A stretch of DNA of 64,000 nucleotides from Streptomyces pseudovenezuelae (GTDB lineage: Bacteria > Actinomycetota > Actinomycetes > Streptomycetales > Streptomycetaceae): positions 186,001-250,000 of the forward strand of contig NZ_JARXVH010000002.1 in NCBI RefSeq assembly GCF_029892565.1, read 5' to 3'. The notes beneath the pieces were generated by a model that saw nothing but the letters and a program-made list of their open reading frames with translations, made no database searches and had not been told where the DNA came from. Shown piece after piece: positions 16,680 to 25,215 of the stretch (within the stretch, counting starts at the first letter, position 1; every line of letters begins with the position of its first letter). The translations under genes were made by a program, and so were the position numbers.

Positions 16680-19496
16680 TCAGGCCAGCTGCCGGCGCAC
16701 CAGCTCGTGCAGCCGGCCGCCCGTGTCCGCGAGCAACTGGGCGGGCGTGCCCTGCTGGGCGACCTTGCCGTCCTCCATCACGATGACGCGGTCGGCGTCG
16801 AGGACGGTCGACAGGCGGTGGGCGATGACGACGCGGGTGGCGTTGAGGGCCTTGGTGGACTCGATGACCGTCCGCTGGGTCTCGTTGTCGAGGGCGCTGG
16901 TCGCCTCGTCGAAGAAGAGGATCCGGGGCCGGCGGATCAACGCCTGGGCGATCATGAGGCGTTGACGCTGGCCGCCGGAGACCGAGCCGCTGCCCGAGAC
17001 GATCGTGTGCAGGCCCATCGGCATCCGCTTGATGTCCTCGGCGAGCCCCGCCATCTCGGCCGCCGCCATGGCTTCCTCCGGTGTGTACGGCTCGGTGCCG
17101 CAGATGACGTCCAGGATGGAGCCGGTGAACGGCTGCGCGTGCTGGAGCACCACACCGCACTGTCGGCGCACGGCCGACTGGTCCAGCGCCGCCAGGTCCT
17201 GGCCGTCGTAGAGCACATTGCCCGAGACCGGTCTGTCGAAGCCGATCAGCAGGCGCAGCAGCGTGGACTTGCCGCAGCCGCTGGGGCCGACGATCGCCAC
17301 GAACTCGCCCGGGCGGATCGCGAAGGACACGTCGTCCAGCACCAGCGGTGCGTCGTCCGCGTACCGGAAGGAGAGGCCGCGTGTCTCGATCGCGCCCGTC
17401 AGCGGGCCCGGCCGGGTGCTCGCCGTGCGCACCTCCGGGGTCGCGTCCAGCACCGGCTTGATCTCCTCGAACAGCGGCAGCGCGGACACCACCGAGACGA
17501 AGGCGCCGGTGAGTTGGGTGACCGAGGTCAGCAGCATCGTCACCGAGGTGTTGAAGGTGAGGAACGCCGCCGCCGACATCGACCCGCGCGCCGGGCCGGC
17601 CAGGAGCATGAACATCAGCAGGGTGCACACGGGGAGATAGACCGCCCCCATCACCGTCGTGAGGTTCTTGATGCGGCCGACCCGCTGCTGCAGTTCCCGG
17701 CTGCGGGCGAACTCCGAGGCCCAGGCCGCGTACGCGTAGTTCTCGGCGGCGGCCACCCGCAGCTTCGGCAGGCCGCGCAGGGTCTGGAAGGCCTGGTTGT
17801 TCAGCTTGTTGTTGAGGACGACCAACCGGCGCTGCCAGCGCACCTGCCACAGGCCGAGGCCGAGGAACACCGCCGCGATGACGACGAGCATGCCGATCGC
17901 CGCCAGCGCCATCGACGTGCTGTACCAGAACAGCAGTCCCAGGTTCATCGCGCCGATGGTCAGCGACTGGGCGACCACGGGCCCGATGCCCGCCATCATG
18001 CGTCGGATCGCGCTGATGCCCATCGCCGCGCTCGCCAGTTCGCCGGTCGAGCGCTCCGTGAAGAACTTCGTGGGCAGCCGCAACAGGCGGTCCCAGACGG
18101 CCGGTTGAAGCGTGGCCTCGATCCGGCCCTCCAGGCGGAGGATGGTGAGGTTCTCCAGGAGCATGAAGGCCGCCGCCACCACGCTGGTCATCATCACGGC
18201 CAGACAGACCTGCACGATCAGATGCGTCTGCGCCTTCGGCACGAACTCGCCCAGCACCTTGCCGGTCGCGATCGGCACCAGCGCGCCGATCGCGACGGTC
18301 ACCAGACCGCCGAGGAGCAGGCTCGTGATGTCGTTGCCGGTACCCCTCATGCTGAACCGCAGCAGCCGCAGGGGACTGAGGCCGCGATCGGGCAGCGGGC
18401 GGTAGAACATCACCGCGCGCGGCTCGAACTCCTCCGCGTTCGCCCTCTCGATCGGCGTCTCGCGGCCCGTCGACGGATGGACGGCCACATAGCCGCCGCG
18501 CCGCCACAGCAGCGCGACCGGCGCACCGGACAGGGCCCGGTGTCCCACCAGCGGCCCGACGTTGTCACGCCACCAACGGCCGTCCAGGCGTACGGCCCTG
18601 GTCCGCACCCGGGAGGCGATGGCCACCTGCTCCACCGGGTCGAGCCGGTCGCTCTCCGTACCGCTCTGCGCGGGCTCGGACAGGGTGATCCCGGCGGCCT
18701 GGGCGACCACCTTGCAGGCCGCGTACGAGGCGTCGGCGTCGGCGGCCGTCGTGCGCTTGGCCGAGGGCTTGCCGATCGACGCAAGCAGCGTCCGGTCGGC
18801 CTGGGCGCGAACGGCCTCACCGGCCTTGATTCCGGCGGCCGTTCGGGTCTCGTGGGTGCGCTCCAGCTGCTCGATCCAGCGGTCGAGCGTGGTCAGCAGC
18901 CGGTACTGCTGGTCGACCATGCTCTGCCAGACCCCGGGGTCCATCAACAGGTCGGCAGCAGCCTCCGCGCCGTACAGCGAGCCGTATTGCACGCTGCCCG
19001 GCGGCACCTGCATCCAGAAGACGTCGTCGTCGGTCAGCTCGGCGGCGCGTTCGGTGGCCATCGGCGCCTGGAAGAGGACGGACAGGCTGCGGCCCACACC
19101 GAGAGCGAGGGCGTACTCCAGCGGGCTCGTCGTCGGCGGGACGTACTGGGCGTTGCCGTACTCGTCGTAGGACCAGGTCTGGGTGTCGGCCGCCTGGTAC
19201 AGCTCGCGCAGGCCGATGCGGTGCACGACGCAGTCGCGCAACGGGCGGGCGACCAGGGTGTGTTGGGGCCCGGCCACCGGTCCCAGGAGCAGCGAGCCCG
19301 CCCCCAGGCGGCCGAGGTGGTGCCAGTGGCCCTGCTGGACGGCGTCCACGGCGAACAGGTCCAGGCTGCCCGCGGCGATCAGCCACAGCACCTGCGGGCC
19401 CTCCAGGTCGAGCCGGGTCAGGCCCGAGGAGTCGACCAGGGTGCCCATGTTGCCGAGCGCGCCGAGAACGAGGTCGCCCTCGTGTGCCGTCGTCAT
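16680..19496 (-). CDS. NHLP-type bacteriocin export ABC transporter, permease/ATPase with N-terminal sensor-like domain
   Basis: This 938-residue protein is the second, peptidase-less ABC transporter of double-glycine peptide export cassettes. Residues ~1-110 resemble a cyclic-nucleotide-binding/cupin-like fold (LIAAGSLDLFAVD, LGAGSLLLGP). The six-helix membrane domain spans ~380-680, and the ATPase domain ~700-935 has GPSGCGKST (Walker A), SGGQRQR (signature) and ILFFDEATSALD (Walker B). Its ATG begins one base after the stop of the upstream peptidase-transporter. It works with that transporter and the HlyD-type adaptor; what each transporter contributes is not known from sequence. Confidence 0.9.
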   Translation of the reverse strand: MTTAHEGDLVLGALGNMGTLVDSSGLTRLDLEGPQVLWLIAAGSLDLFAVDAVQQGHWHHLGRLGAGSLLLGPVAGPQHTLVARPLRDCVVHRIGLRELYQAADTQTWSYDEYGNAQYVPPTTSPLEYALALGVGRSLSVLFQAPMATERAAELTDDDVFWMQVPPGSVQYGSLYGAEAAADLLMDPGVWQSMVDQQYRLLTTLDRWIEQLERTHETRTAAGIKAGEAVRAQADRTLLASIGKPSAKRTTAADADASYAACKVVAQAAGITLSEPAQSGTESDRLDPVEQVAIASRVRTRAVRLDGRWWRDNVGPLVGHRALSGAPVALLWRRGGYVAVHPSTGRETPIERANAEEFEPRAVMFYRPLPDRGLSPLRLLRFSMRGTGNDITSLLLGGLVTVAIGALVPIATGKVLGEFVPKAQTHLIVQVCLAVMMTSVVAAAFMLLENLTILRLEGRIEATLQPAVWDRLLRLPTKFFTERSTGELASAAMGISAIRRMMAGIGPVVAQSLTIGAMNLGLLFWYSTSMALAAIGMLVVIAAVFLGLGLWQVRWQRRLVVLNNKLNNQAFQTLRGLPKLRVAAAENYAYAAWASEFARSRELQQRVGRIKNLTTVMGAVYLPVCTLLMFMLLAGPARGSMSAAAFLTFNTSVTMLLTSVTQLTGAFVSVVSALPLFEEIKPVLDATPEVRTASTRPGPLTGAIETRGLSFRYADDAPLVLDDVSFAIRPGEFVAIVGPSGCGKSTLLRLLIGFDRPVSGNVLYDGQDLAALDQSAVRRQCGVVLQHAQPFTGSILDVICGTEPYTPEEAMAAAEMAGLAEDIKRMPMGLHTIVSGSGSVSGGQRQRLMIAQALIRRPRILFFDEATSALDNETQRTVIESTKALNATRVVIAHRLSTVLDADRVIVMEDGKVAQQGTPAQLLADTGGRLHELVRRQLA

Positions 19497-19497
19497 C

Positions 19498-21720
19498 TCA
19501 TCGCTCCCTGACCAGCGCCGCGTAGGCGCCGCCGTGCGCCACCAGGTCCTCGTGGCGCCCGCGTTCCACGATCGTGCCGTGCTGGAGCACGACGATCTCG
19601 TCGCTGTCGCGCACGGTGCTCAGCCGGTGCGCGATCACCACGCAGGCACAGCCGCGCCTGCGCAGGTTGTCCATCACGGCCTGCTCGGTCTCCGCGTCCA
19701 GCGCGCTCGTCACCTCGTCAAGGACCAGGATGCTGGGCCGGCGCACCAACGCCCGGGCGATCTCCAGGCGTTGGCGCTGCCCGCCGGAGAAGTTGCGCCC
19801 GTCCTGCTCGACCCTGCTGTGGATGCCGCCGGGCCTACGCGTCACCACGTCCAGGAGCGCCGCGTCCCGCAGCGCGTCCACCACCGCGTCGTCCGGGATC
19901 GACGGGTCCCACAGCGCCACGTTGTCGCGCACCGAGCCCTCGAACAGGAAGACCTCCTGGTCGACGAAGGAGACGGAGGCCGCGAGCGCCCCGCGCGGGA
20001 TGTCGTCCAGGCGCTGGTCGTCGATGCGGATCACGCCCTCCCACGGCGTGTAAAGGCCCGAGATCAGCCGGGAGACCGTGGACTTGCCGCTGCCCGAGCC
20101 GCCGACGAGGGCGACCTGCTGGCCGGGGCCGACGGTCAGGTCGAAGCCGGTGAGCAGGGGCTTGTCGAGCGGGTTGTAGCCGAAGGTGATGTTCTGCAGC
20201 TCGACATGGCCCTGGAGGCGGCGCGTGGAATCGCCGGCGCCGGGGCGGTCGTAGAGCGGGTCGGCCTGGAAGTTCTCGACGTCCTTGAGGCGGGCCACGT
20301 CGGCGGCGAAGTCCTGGATGCGGCCCGCGACGCCGTTCAGGCGCGTGATCGGCGCGGTGAAGCGGGTGACCAGGGACTGGAAGGCGACCAGCAGGCCGAC
20401 CGAGATACCGCCCTCCACGGCCCGCATGCCGCCGATCCACAGGATCAGCGCGCTGTTCAGCGAGGCCAGCGTCGGCGCGACCACCCCGAGCCAGGCGCTC
20501 GGCACACCGAGCCGTTGCTGCTCCTCCAGCGTGGTGGCGTGCTGCCCGGCCCACTTGCGGAAGTACCCGTCCTCACCGCCGGTCGCCTTCATCGTCTCGA
20601 TCAACTGCAGCCCGGTGTAAGCGGTGTTGGTCAGCCGTGCGCTGTCGGCCCGCAACTTCGCCGTCCGGGTGGCGCGCAGCCGGATGACCACCCGCATCGC
20701 GACGATGTTCAGGACCGCGACCCCGATCCCGAGATACGTCAACTGCGGGTCGTACGTGTAGAGGAGCACGGCATACAGGACGACGACCACCGCGTCCACG
20801 CCCGCCGCGGCGAGATCGCGGGCCAGGGTCTCGGCCACCTGGTCGTTGGACTGCAGGCGCTGGACCAGGTCGGCCGGGCTGCGCTGGGAGAAGAAGGTCA
20901 CCGGCAGCCGCAGCAGATGGCGCAGGAAGCGGGCGCTGGAGAGGGTGGAGGAGATGATGCGGCCGCGCAGCAGGTTCGCCTGCTGCAGCCAGGTCAGCAC
21001 GATCGTGAGCAGGACGCTCGCGCCCATCGACGCGAACAGCACGCCCAGCAGCGAGGTCTGACCCCCGATCAGGAACATGTCGATGTAGGTCCGGCTCAGC
21101 GCCGGCACCGCCGCGCCGACCAGCACGAGCAGCAGGCTCGCCAGCACCGCGGCCGGCATCGTGCCCGCCGTGCCGCGCAACCGGGCCGGCATCGCGCCCA
21201 GGACACCCTGCTTGCGGCCGCCCTTGGTGAAGTCGTCGCCGGGCTCCATGACCAGCACCACACCGGTGAAGCTGCCGTCGAAGTCCTCCATGGGGACGAA
21301 ACGGCGGCCCTTGCCCGGGTCGTTGATGAAGACGCCGCGGCGGCCGAAGCGGCGGCCCATGCCGTCGTAGACGACGTAGTGGTTGAACTCCCAGAACAGG
21401 ACGGCCGGTGTCTTCACCTCGGCGAGGGCGGCCGTGTCCATCTGCATGCCCTTGGCCGTCAGGCCGTAACTGCGGGCCGCCTTCAGCAGGTTGCTCGCGC
21501 GGGAGCCGTCCCGGGAGACACCGCAGGCGATGCGGAGCTCCTCCAGCGGGATGTGCCTGCCGAAGTGGCCGAGGACCATCGCGAGGGAGGCGGCACCGCA
21601 CTCGACCGCCTCCATCTGGAGCACGGTCGGCGTGCGGACGGTCTTCGCCCTGCCCTTGGGCACAGGGCGTTTGGGCGGAGTGGCGCGGCGTCTGCTCCGC
21701 GTCTCCTGTGCGGTGCTCAC
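19498..21720 (-). CDS. NHLP-type bacteriocin export ABC transporter with C39 leader peptidase
   Basis: This 740-residue protein cleaves double-glycine leaders and exports the peptide. The N-terminal C39 peptidase (residues ~25-155) has the catalytic Cys in QMEAVECGAASLAMV, His in FWEFNHYVVYDG and Asp in FINDPGKG, so it should be active. A six-helix membrane domain follows (~190-470), then an ATPase with GGSGSGKST, FSGGQRQR and ILVLDEVTSALD. The GTG start at 21720 overlaps the TGA of the HlyD-type gene (GTGA). Its substrate is most likely the small peptide encoded at 22605-22820. Confidence 0.93.
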   Translation of the reverse strand: MSTAQETRSRRRATPPKRPVPKGRAKTVRTPTVLQMEAVECGAASLAMVLGHFGRHIPLEELRIACGVSRDGSRASNLLKAARSYGLTAKGMQMDTAALAEVKTPAVLFWEFNHYVVYDGMGRRFGRRGVFINDPGKGRRFVPMEDFDGSFTGVVLVMEPGDDFTKGGRKQGVLGAMPARLRGTAGTMPAAVLASLLLVLVGAAVPALSRTYIDMFLIGGQTSLLGVLFASMGASVLLTIVLTWLQQANLLRGRIISSTLSSARFLRHLLRLPVTFFSQRSPADLVQRLQSNDQVAETLARDLAAAGVDAVVVVLYAVLLYTYDPQLTYLGIGVAVLNIVAMRVVIRLRATRTAKLRADSARLTNTAYTGLQLIETMKATGGEDGYFRKWAGQHATTLEEQQRLGVPSAWLGVVAPTLASLNSALILWIGGMRAVEGGISVGLLVAFQSLVTRFTAPITRLNGVAGRIQDFAADVARLKDVENFQADPLYDRPGAGDSTRRLQGHVELQNITFGYNPLDKPLLTGFDLTVGPGQQVALVGGSGSGKSTVSRLISGLYTPWEGVIRIDDQRLDDIPRGALAASVSFVDQEVFLFEGSVRDNVALWDPSIPDDAVVDALRDAALLDVVTRRPGGIHSRVEQDGRNFSGGQRQRLEIARALVRRPSILVLDEVTSALDAETEQAVMDNLRRRGCACVVIAHRLSTVRDSDEIVVLQHGTIVERGRHEDLVAHGGAYAALVRER

Positions 21721-22523
21721 GGCAGCAGCCAATCGACGGGACGCTGATCGGCCAGCCGGATGGAACCCGAGGCCATGGTCATCGAGGTGAGGGCGAACGG
21801 CGGTCCGTCCTTGGACGACCACTTGTAACCGCTCTTCGTGCCGGACGACTTGTCCAGCCGGACCAGCACGGCCACCGGCCTGCCCTTCTTGGTGAACTGC
21901 TCGCCCAGCTGGCTGTCCCCGAGGAACGCGCCGATCTGCTGGGCCGATTGGGCGGAGCGGTCCACGGACTCCACATGGCCGCGCAGGACGCCGTACTCCT
22001 GGGTCGGCACCGACGAGAGGGTCAGGTCGACTGCGGCGTCGGCGGGAATCGAGGCCGCGTTCTCGGCGGGCACGTACACCGTGGCGTAGAGCGGGTCGCC
22101 GGCGTGGGCGACCTTCTCGACGGCGGCCACATTGGCGCCGGTCTGGATGATCTGGCCGATGGTGGCGGCGAGCGCGGTGATCCGGCCCGCGGCGACCGTG
22201 CGGACGACCGTGTCGCCCTCGCTCGTACGGACCTTGAGGACGGGGGAGTCGGCCGGCAGCCGCACGCCCTCCTTCGCGAGCACCGCCGTGACCTGGCCGG
22301 CGACAGGGCTCTGCAGGATGTAACTGCCCTCCCCGTGCGTGAGGACGGCGGGCGCGCCGACCGTGGAGGCCACCGAGCCGGTCACCGCCCAGACGGAGGC
22401 GGCGGCCATCGCGACCACCGTCACGGACAGCACGAGCCAGCCCTGTGGGCGGGCGAAACGCACCGGGAGGTCGAGCTCCTCCGGTGACTGGAGCTTGGTG
22501 AGGGCCTGTTGGCGGAACTGCAC
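21717..22523 (-). CDS. HlyD-type membrane fusion adaptor of a bacteriocin export system
   Basis: This 268-residue protein has a short cytoplasmic start, one membrane helix at ~30-52 (LVLSVTVVAMAAASVWAVTG) and an extracellular part with a split biotinyl-lipoyl-like domain (YILQSPVAGQVTAVLAKEGVRL, RITALAATIGQIIQTGANVA). This is the layout of the adaptor in NHLP-type peptide export cassettes. It lies between the precursor gene and the two transporter genes and overlaps the first of these. In a Gram-positive cell it probably spans the membrane-wall interface to guide the peptide out. Confidence 0.88.
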   Translation of the reverse strand: MQFRQQALTKLQSPEELDLPVRFARPQGWLVLSVTVVAMAAASVWAVTGSVASTVGAPAVLTHGEGSYILQSPVAGQVTAVLAKEGVRLPADSPVLKVRTSEGDTVVRTVAAGRITALAATIGQIIQTGANVAAVEKVAHAGDPLYATVYVPAENAASIPADAAVDLTLSSVPTQEYGVLRGHVESVDRSAQSAQQIGAFLGDSQLGEQFTKKGRPVAVLVRLDKSSGTKSGYKWSSKDGPPFALTSMTMASGSIRLADQRPVDWLLP

Positions 22524-22552
22524 GGGAGCTTCCCTTGTTTCAGGGCATCCGA

Positions 22553-22585
22553 GAGCCCCGAAGCCGGGAATCGGCTCCGGGGCTC
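22553..22585 (-). terminator. Hairpin between peptide precursor and export genes
   Basis: GAGCCCCG (22553-22560) pairs with CGGGGCTC (22578-22585), and AGCCG with CGGCT inside it, around a five-base loop; one A-C mismatch separates the two stems. It starts 20 bases after the precursor stop. Such a hairpin would let the precursor mRNA be made in excess, with partial read-through into the export genes. Confidence 0.65.
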
Positions 22586-22604
22586 AACGGCACAGAAGGT
22601 GCGA

Positions 22605-22820
22605 TCAGAGACCGGCGACCAGGTTGGTGACCGGGGAGGTGTTCAGACCGGTCGTGCCCTCGACGGTGCCGATGACGGTGTCGACCAGGCCGGAAACGGG
22701 GACGATGCCGTCCACCAGGCCGGTGACGGTGCCGAGCGCGTTCACGGAAAGGCCGCCGGAGACGTTGTCGAGCTCGGCGTCGGAGATCTCGACGGTCTGA
22801 ACCTGGGGGGTGGAGTTCAT
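22605..22820 (-). CDS. Double-glycine leader peptide precursor, cysteine-free (bacteriocin-like)
   Basis: This 71-residue peptide is the likely substrate of the adjacent export system. The leader is 23 residues and ends in SDAELDNVSGG, a classic double-glycine C39 cleavage site. The 48-residue core starts LSVNALGTVTGLVDG and ends SPVTNLVAGL. It is rich in Gly, Val, Leu and Thr and has related segments (VTGLVDGIVP, VSGLVDTVIG, VTNLVAGL). There is no Cys, so lanthionine or disulfide bridges are impossible, and no modifying enzyme gene is nearby. The ATG at 22820 has AGGGAAG upstream. Activity as a toxin or signal is inferred from the cassette only. Confidence 0.85.
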   Translation of the reverse strand: MNSTPQVQTVEISDAELDNVSGGLSVNALGTVTGLVDGIVPVSGLVDTVIGTVEGTTGLNTSPVTNLVAGL

Positions 22821-23628
22821 GATGGAACTTCCCTTCGTATGGATATTCAGCAAGGGGGAGCGGCCCCTCTGGGGACAGATGGACGCCGCGACCGCGGACG
22901 CCGGGCACCCGTTTCCGGGAGCCGTTGGCGGACCCTGCGGTGCGATGGATCAAAGCACGCCCCGGGTACGGGCTTCCAATCAACCAAACGTCTCACCAGG
23001 GCACTTGAGCCCCAGGGGCACCATTCCGTGCAGGTGTGCGCACGCCTCGCGGGCGAGTTCTTCACATGCGTCACGGCATCGGTTCACACGAGGGCCTGCG
23101 AGAGCTTGCCGCCCTTGCGGCGAATGCGACACTCCCGCACCAATGACGTGGCGCCGCTCGCTCCTGTGTGGAGAACCTTCGCCCGCGGTGACTTGGTTGG
23201 GTATTCGATGTGCAGATTCGCTGAAGCCATGATTCCGCTCTCTGATCGGAACGGACTGTTGTCGACCGGTTGCGGATCGTGTCAGTGAGCGCCGCTTCGA
23301 TTGGGCACCGCTTCGATCAGGACATCCGCATCGGTCTCCGCGCGTGGAAATGACGTGGATACGCCGTGGACCGCCGGCCCGTCATCACCCGGTCTGCGGG
23401 CTCCGCCCGGTGGAGTGCGCTCGGCTCTGATGGCTTTTGGGGGATTGCTCCCCGTGCCGGTTCGTCAGGCGCGGGTCATGGCCGATTCGTCGTAGGGCAA
23501 AGCGAGTTGGCAAACGGAATTGAACGCACTCGGTGGCACGTGCGTACCAACAGCCAACCAGGCGCCCCGAACAGAACAGCTGCCGGACGGCGGCACCCAC
23601 ACTCCGGTCCCCCAGGAGGTCGAGTAGT
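22821..23628. other. Long non-coding stretch between the peptide cassette and the protease gene
   Basis: About 800 bases contain no frame with normal codon bias on either strand and no second double-glycine leader. GC falls in 22970-23330, which fits divergent regulatory DNA for the peptide and protease genes. I cannot place a promoter with confidence. Confidence 0.5.
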
Positions 23629-25059
23629 TTGAGTCACAAGCGAATTCCGAAGCGCAAGGTCGCGATCGCGGCAGGCAGCGTCGTGGCGCTCGGCGCGGCC
23701 GCAATACTGCTGCCGAACGCCAACGCGTCGCAGGACGGTTCGTCCACCGACGCGGCCCCCAAGACCCTGAAGGCGACCGACGCCTCGGATCTCGCCTCGC
23801 AGCTCCAGGATCTGCTCGGTCAGGCCTTCGCCGGTTCGTACTACGACTCCGGCAGCCAGCAGCTGGTCGTCAACGTCATACCCGGCGACAACAACAACGT
23901 CGTAGTCCAGGCCGAGAAGGCGGGCGCGAAGGTCCGCGAGGTCGACAACAGCCTCGCCGAGCTCAAGACCGGGGCCCAGACCCTCAAGACCGACGCGACC
24001 ATCCCCGGCACCGCCTGGGCCCTCGACGCGCGCACCAACAAGATCGTGGTCACCGCCGACAGCACGGTCACCGGCACCAAGTGGAACCAGCTGGAGTCCA
24101 CGGTCCAGGGCCTCGGCGACGGCATGGCGACCCTGAAGAAGTCGTCCGGCACCTTCAAGCCCTTCGTCTCGGGCGGCGACGCCATCTTCAGCCAGGTGGA
24201 GGGCGGCACCGTCCGCTGCTCCCTCGGCTTCAACGTCACCGCCAGCGACGGCGCCCCGGCCTTCCTGACGGCCGGTCACTGCGGTGTGGCCGCGAAGCAG
24301 TGGTCCGACTCCGAGACCGGCGACCCGATCGCCACCGTCGACCAGGCCACCTTCCCCGGCGAGGGCGACTTCTCCCTGGTGAAGTACGACGACCCGGCCA
24401 CCGTGGCGCCGAGCGAGGTCAACGTGGGCGGCGGCCAGACCGTCCAGATCGTCCAGGCCGAGGAGGCCACGGTCGGCACGCAGGTCTTCCGGATGGGCAG
24501 CACCACCGGTCTGCACGACGGCACGGTCACCGGTCTGGACGCCACGGTCAACTTCCAGAGCGAGACGGACCCCAACGGCGTCGACACCGTCACCGGGCTC
24601 ATCCAGACCGACGTCTGCGCCGAGGCCGGCGACAGCGGCGGCTCCCTGTTCACGCAGGACGGCGGCGCGGTCGGCCTCACCTCCGGTGGCAGCGGCGACT
24701 GCACCGCCGGCGGCGAGACCTTCTTCCAGCCGGTGACCGCCGCCCTCGAGGCGACGGGCGCGACGCTCGGCGACGCGGGTGCCGGCGACGCCGGTGCGGG
24801 TGACGCGGGTGCGGGTGACGCGGGCGCCGGTGACGAAGGCGCCGTCGACCCGAGCGCGAGTGCCGGTGACGAGGGTGCCGGTGGCGACCAGATCGGCGGC
24901 GAGGAGACGGGCGGCGCGGTCGACCCGTCCGCGACGGCCGGCGACGAGGAGGGCACCGGTGACGACGCGAACGGCGCCGGCGACGACCTGAACGGGACGG
25001 GTGAGGACCAGAGCGGGAGCGGTGTCGACGACGGCTCCTCCCTCACCGGCTCCCACTAG
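23629..25059 (+). CDS. Secreted streptogrisin/alpha-lytic-type serine protease with Asp/Gly-rich C-terminal tail
   Basis: This 476-residue secreted enzyme starts at TTG, eight bases after a perfect AGGAGGT. A signal peptide (SHKRIPKRKVAIAAGSVVALG...) is followed by a pro-region to about residue 190 and a chymotrypsin-fold domain. The catalytic triad is His217 (FLTAGHCG), Asp247 (EGDFSLVKYD) and Ser336 (AEAGDSGGSLF). Paired cysteines fit the S1E subfamily. The tail after ~380 is acidic, made of GDAGA repeats and long Asp/Gly/Thr stretches ending GSSLTGSH, and is not part of the catalytic fold. The pro-region would be cleaved off by the enzyme itself after export. Confidence 0.93.
   Translation: MSHKRIPKRKVAIAAGSVVALGAAAILLPNANASQDGSSTDAAPKTLKATDASDLASQLQDLLGQAFAGSYYDSGSQQLVVNVIPGDNNNVVVQAEKAGAKVREVDNSLAELKTGAQTLKTDATIPGTAWALDARTNKIVVTADSTVTGTKWNQLESTVQGLGDGMATLKKSSGTFKPFVSGGDAIFSQVEGGTVRCSLGFNVTASDGAPAFLTAGHCGVAAKQWSDSETGDPIATVDQATFPGEGDFSLVKYDDPATVAPSEVNVGGGQTVQIVQAEEATVGTQVFRMGSTTGLHDGTVTGLDATVNFQSETDPNGVDTVTGLIQTDVCAEAGDSGGSLFTQDGGAVGLTSGGSGDCTAGGETFFQPVTAALEATGATLGDAGAGDAGAGDAGAGDAGAGDEGAVDPSASAGDEGAGGDQIGGEETGGAVDPSATAGDEEGTGDDANGAGDDLNGTGEDQSGSGVDDGSSLTGSH
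24769..24843 (+). repeat. 15-bp tandem repeat encoding GDAGA units
   Basis: Five 15-bp units (24769-24783, 24784-24798, 24799-24813, 24814-24828, 24829-24843) encode GDAGA four times and then GDEGA in the protease tail. Third positions differ between copies, so the repeat is probably old. Confidence 0.9.
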
Positions 25060-25169
25060 GCGCCCCTGACCGAGGACCACCCATCGGGCCCCACCCCGGT
25101 TGGTCCTCGGCGGGTTCCCCCCACACGGACCCACTGTCGGTCGGCTCATCGTCCCGGCCGGCGGTGGAC

Positions 25170-25199
25170 GGTCCGGCCCTCCGGCGGGAGGGCCGGACC
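25170..25199. terminator. Bidirectional stem-loop between protease and phosphatase genes
   Basis: GGTCCGGCCCTCC (25170-25182) pairs perfectly with GGAGGGCCGGACC (25187-25199) around a GGCG loop. It serves both convergent genes. Confidence 0.85.
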
Positions 25200-25215
25200 G
25201 CATTCATGTCCGCGT

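Noticed and set aside
16707..19511. A 934-codon open frame opposite the second peptide exporter gene
   Set aside because: Same reason: Arg/His/Gln-rich shadow translation with no domain, opposite an obvious ABC transporter.
22605..22820. Lanthipeptide precursor
   Set aside because: The leader looks similar, but the core has no Cys and no lanthionine synthetase gene is nearby.
22847..23074. Second peptide or small protein gene upstream of the precursor
   Set aside because: No ribosome site, poor codon bias and no double-glycine leader.
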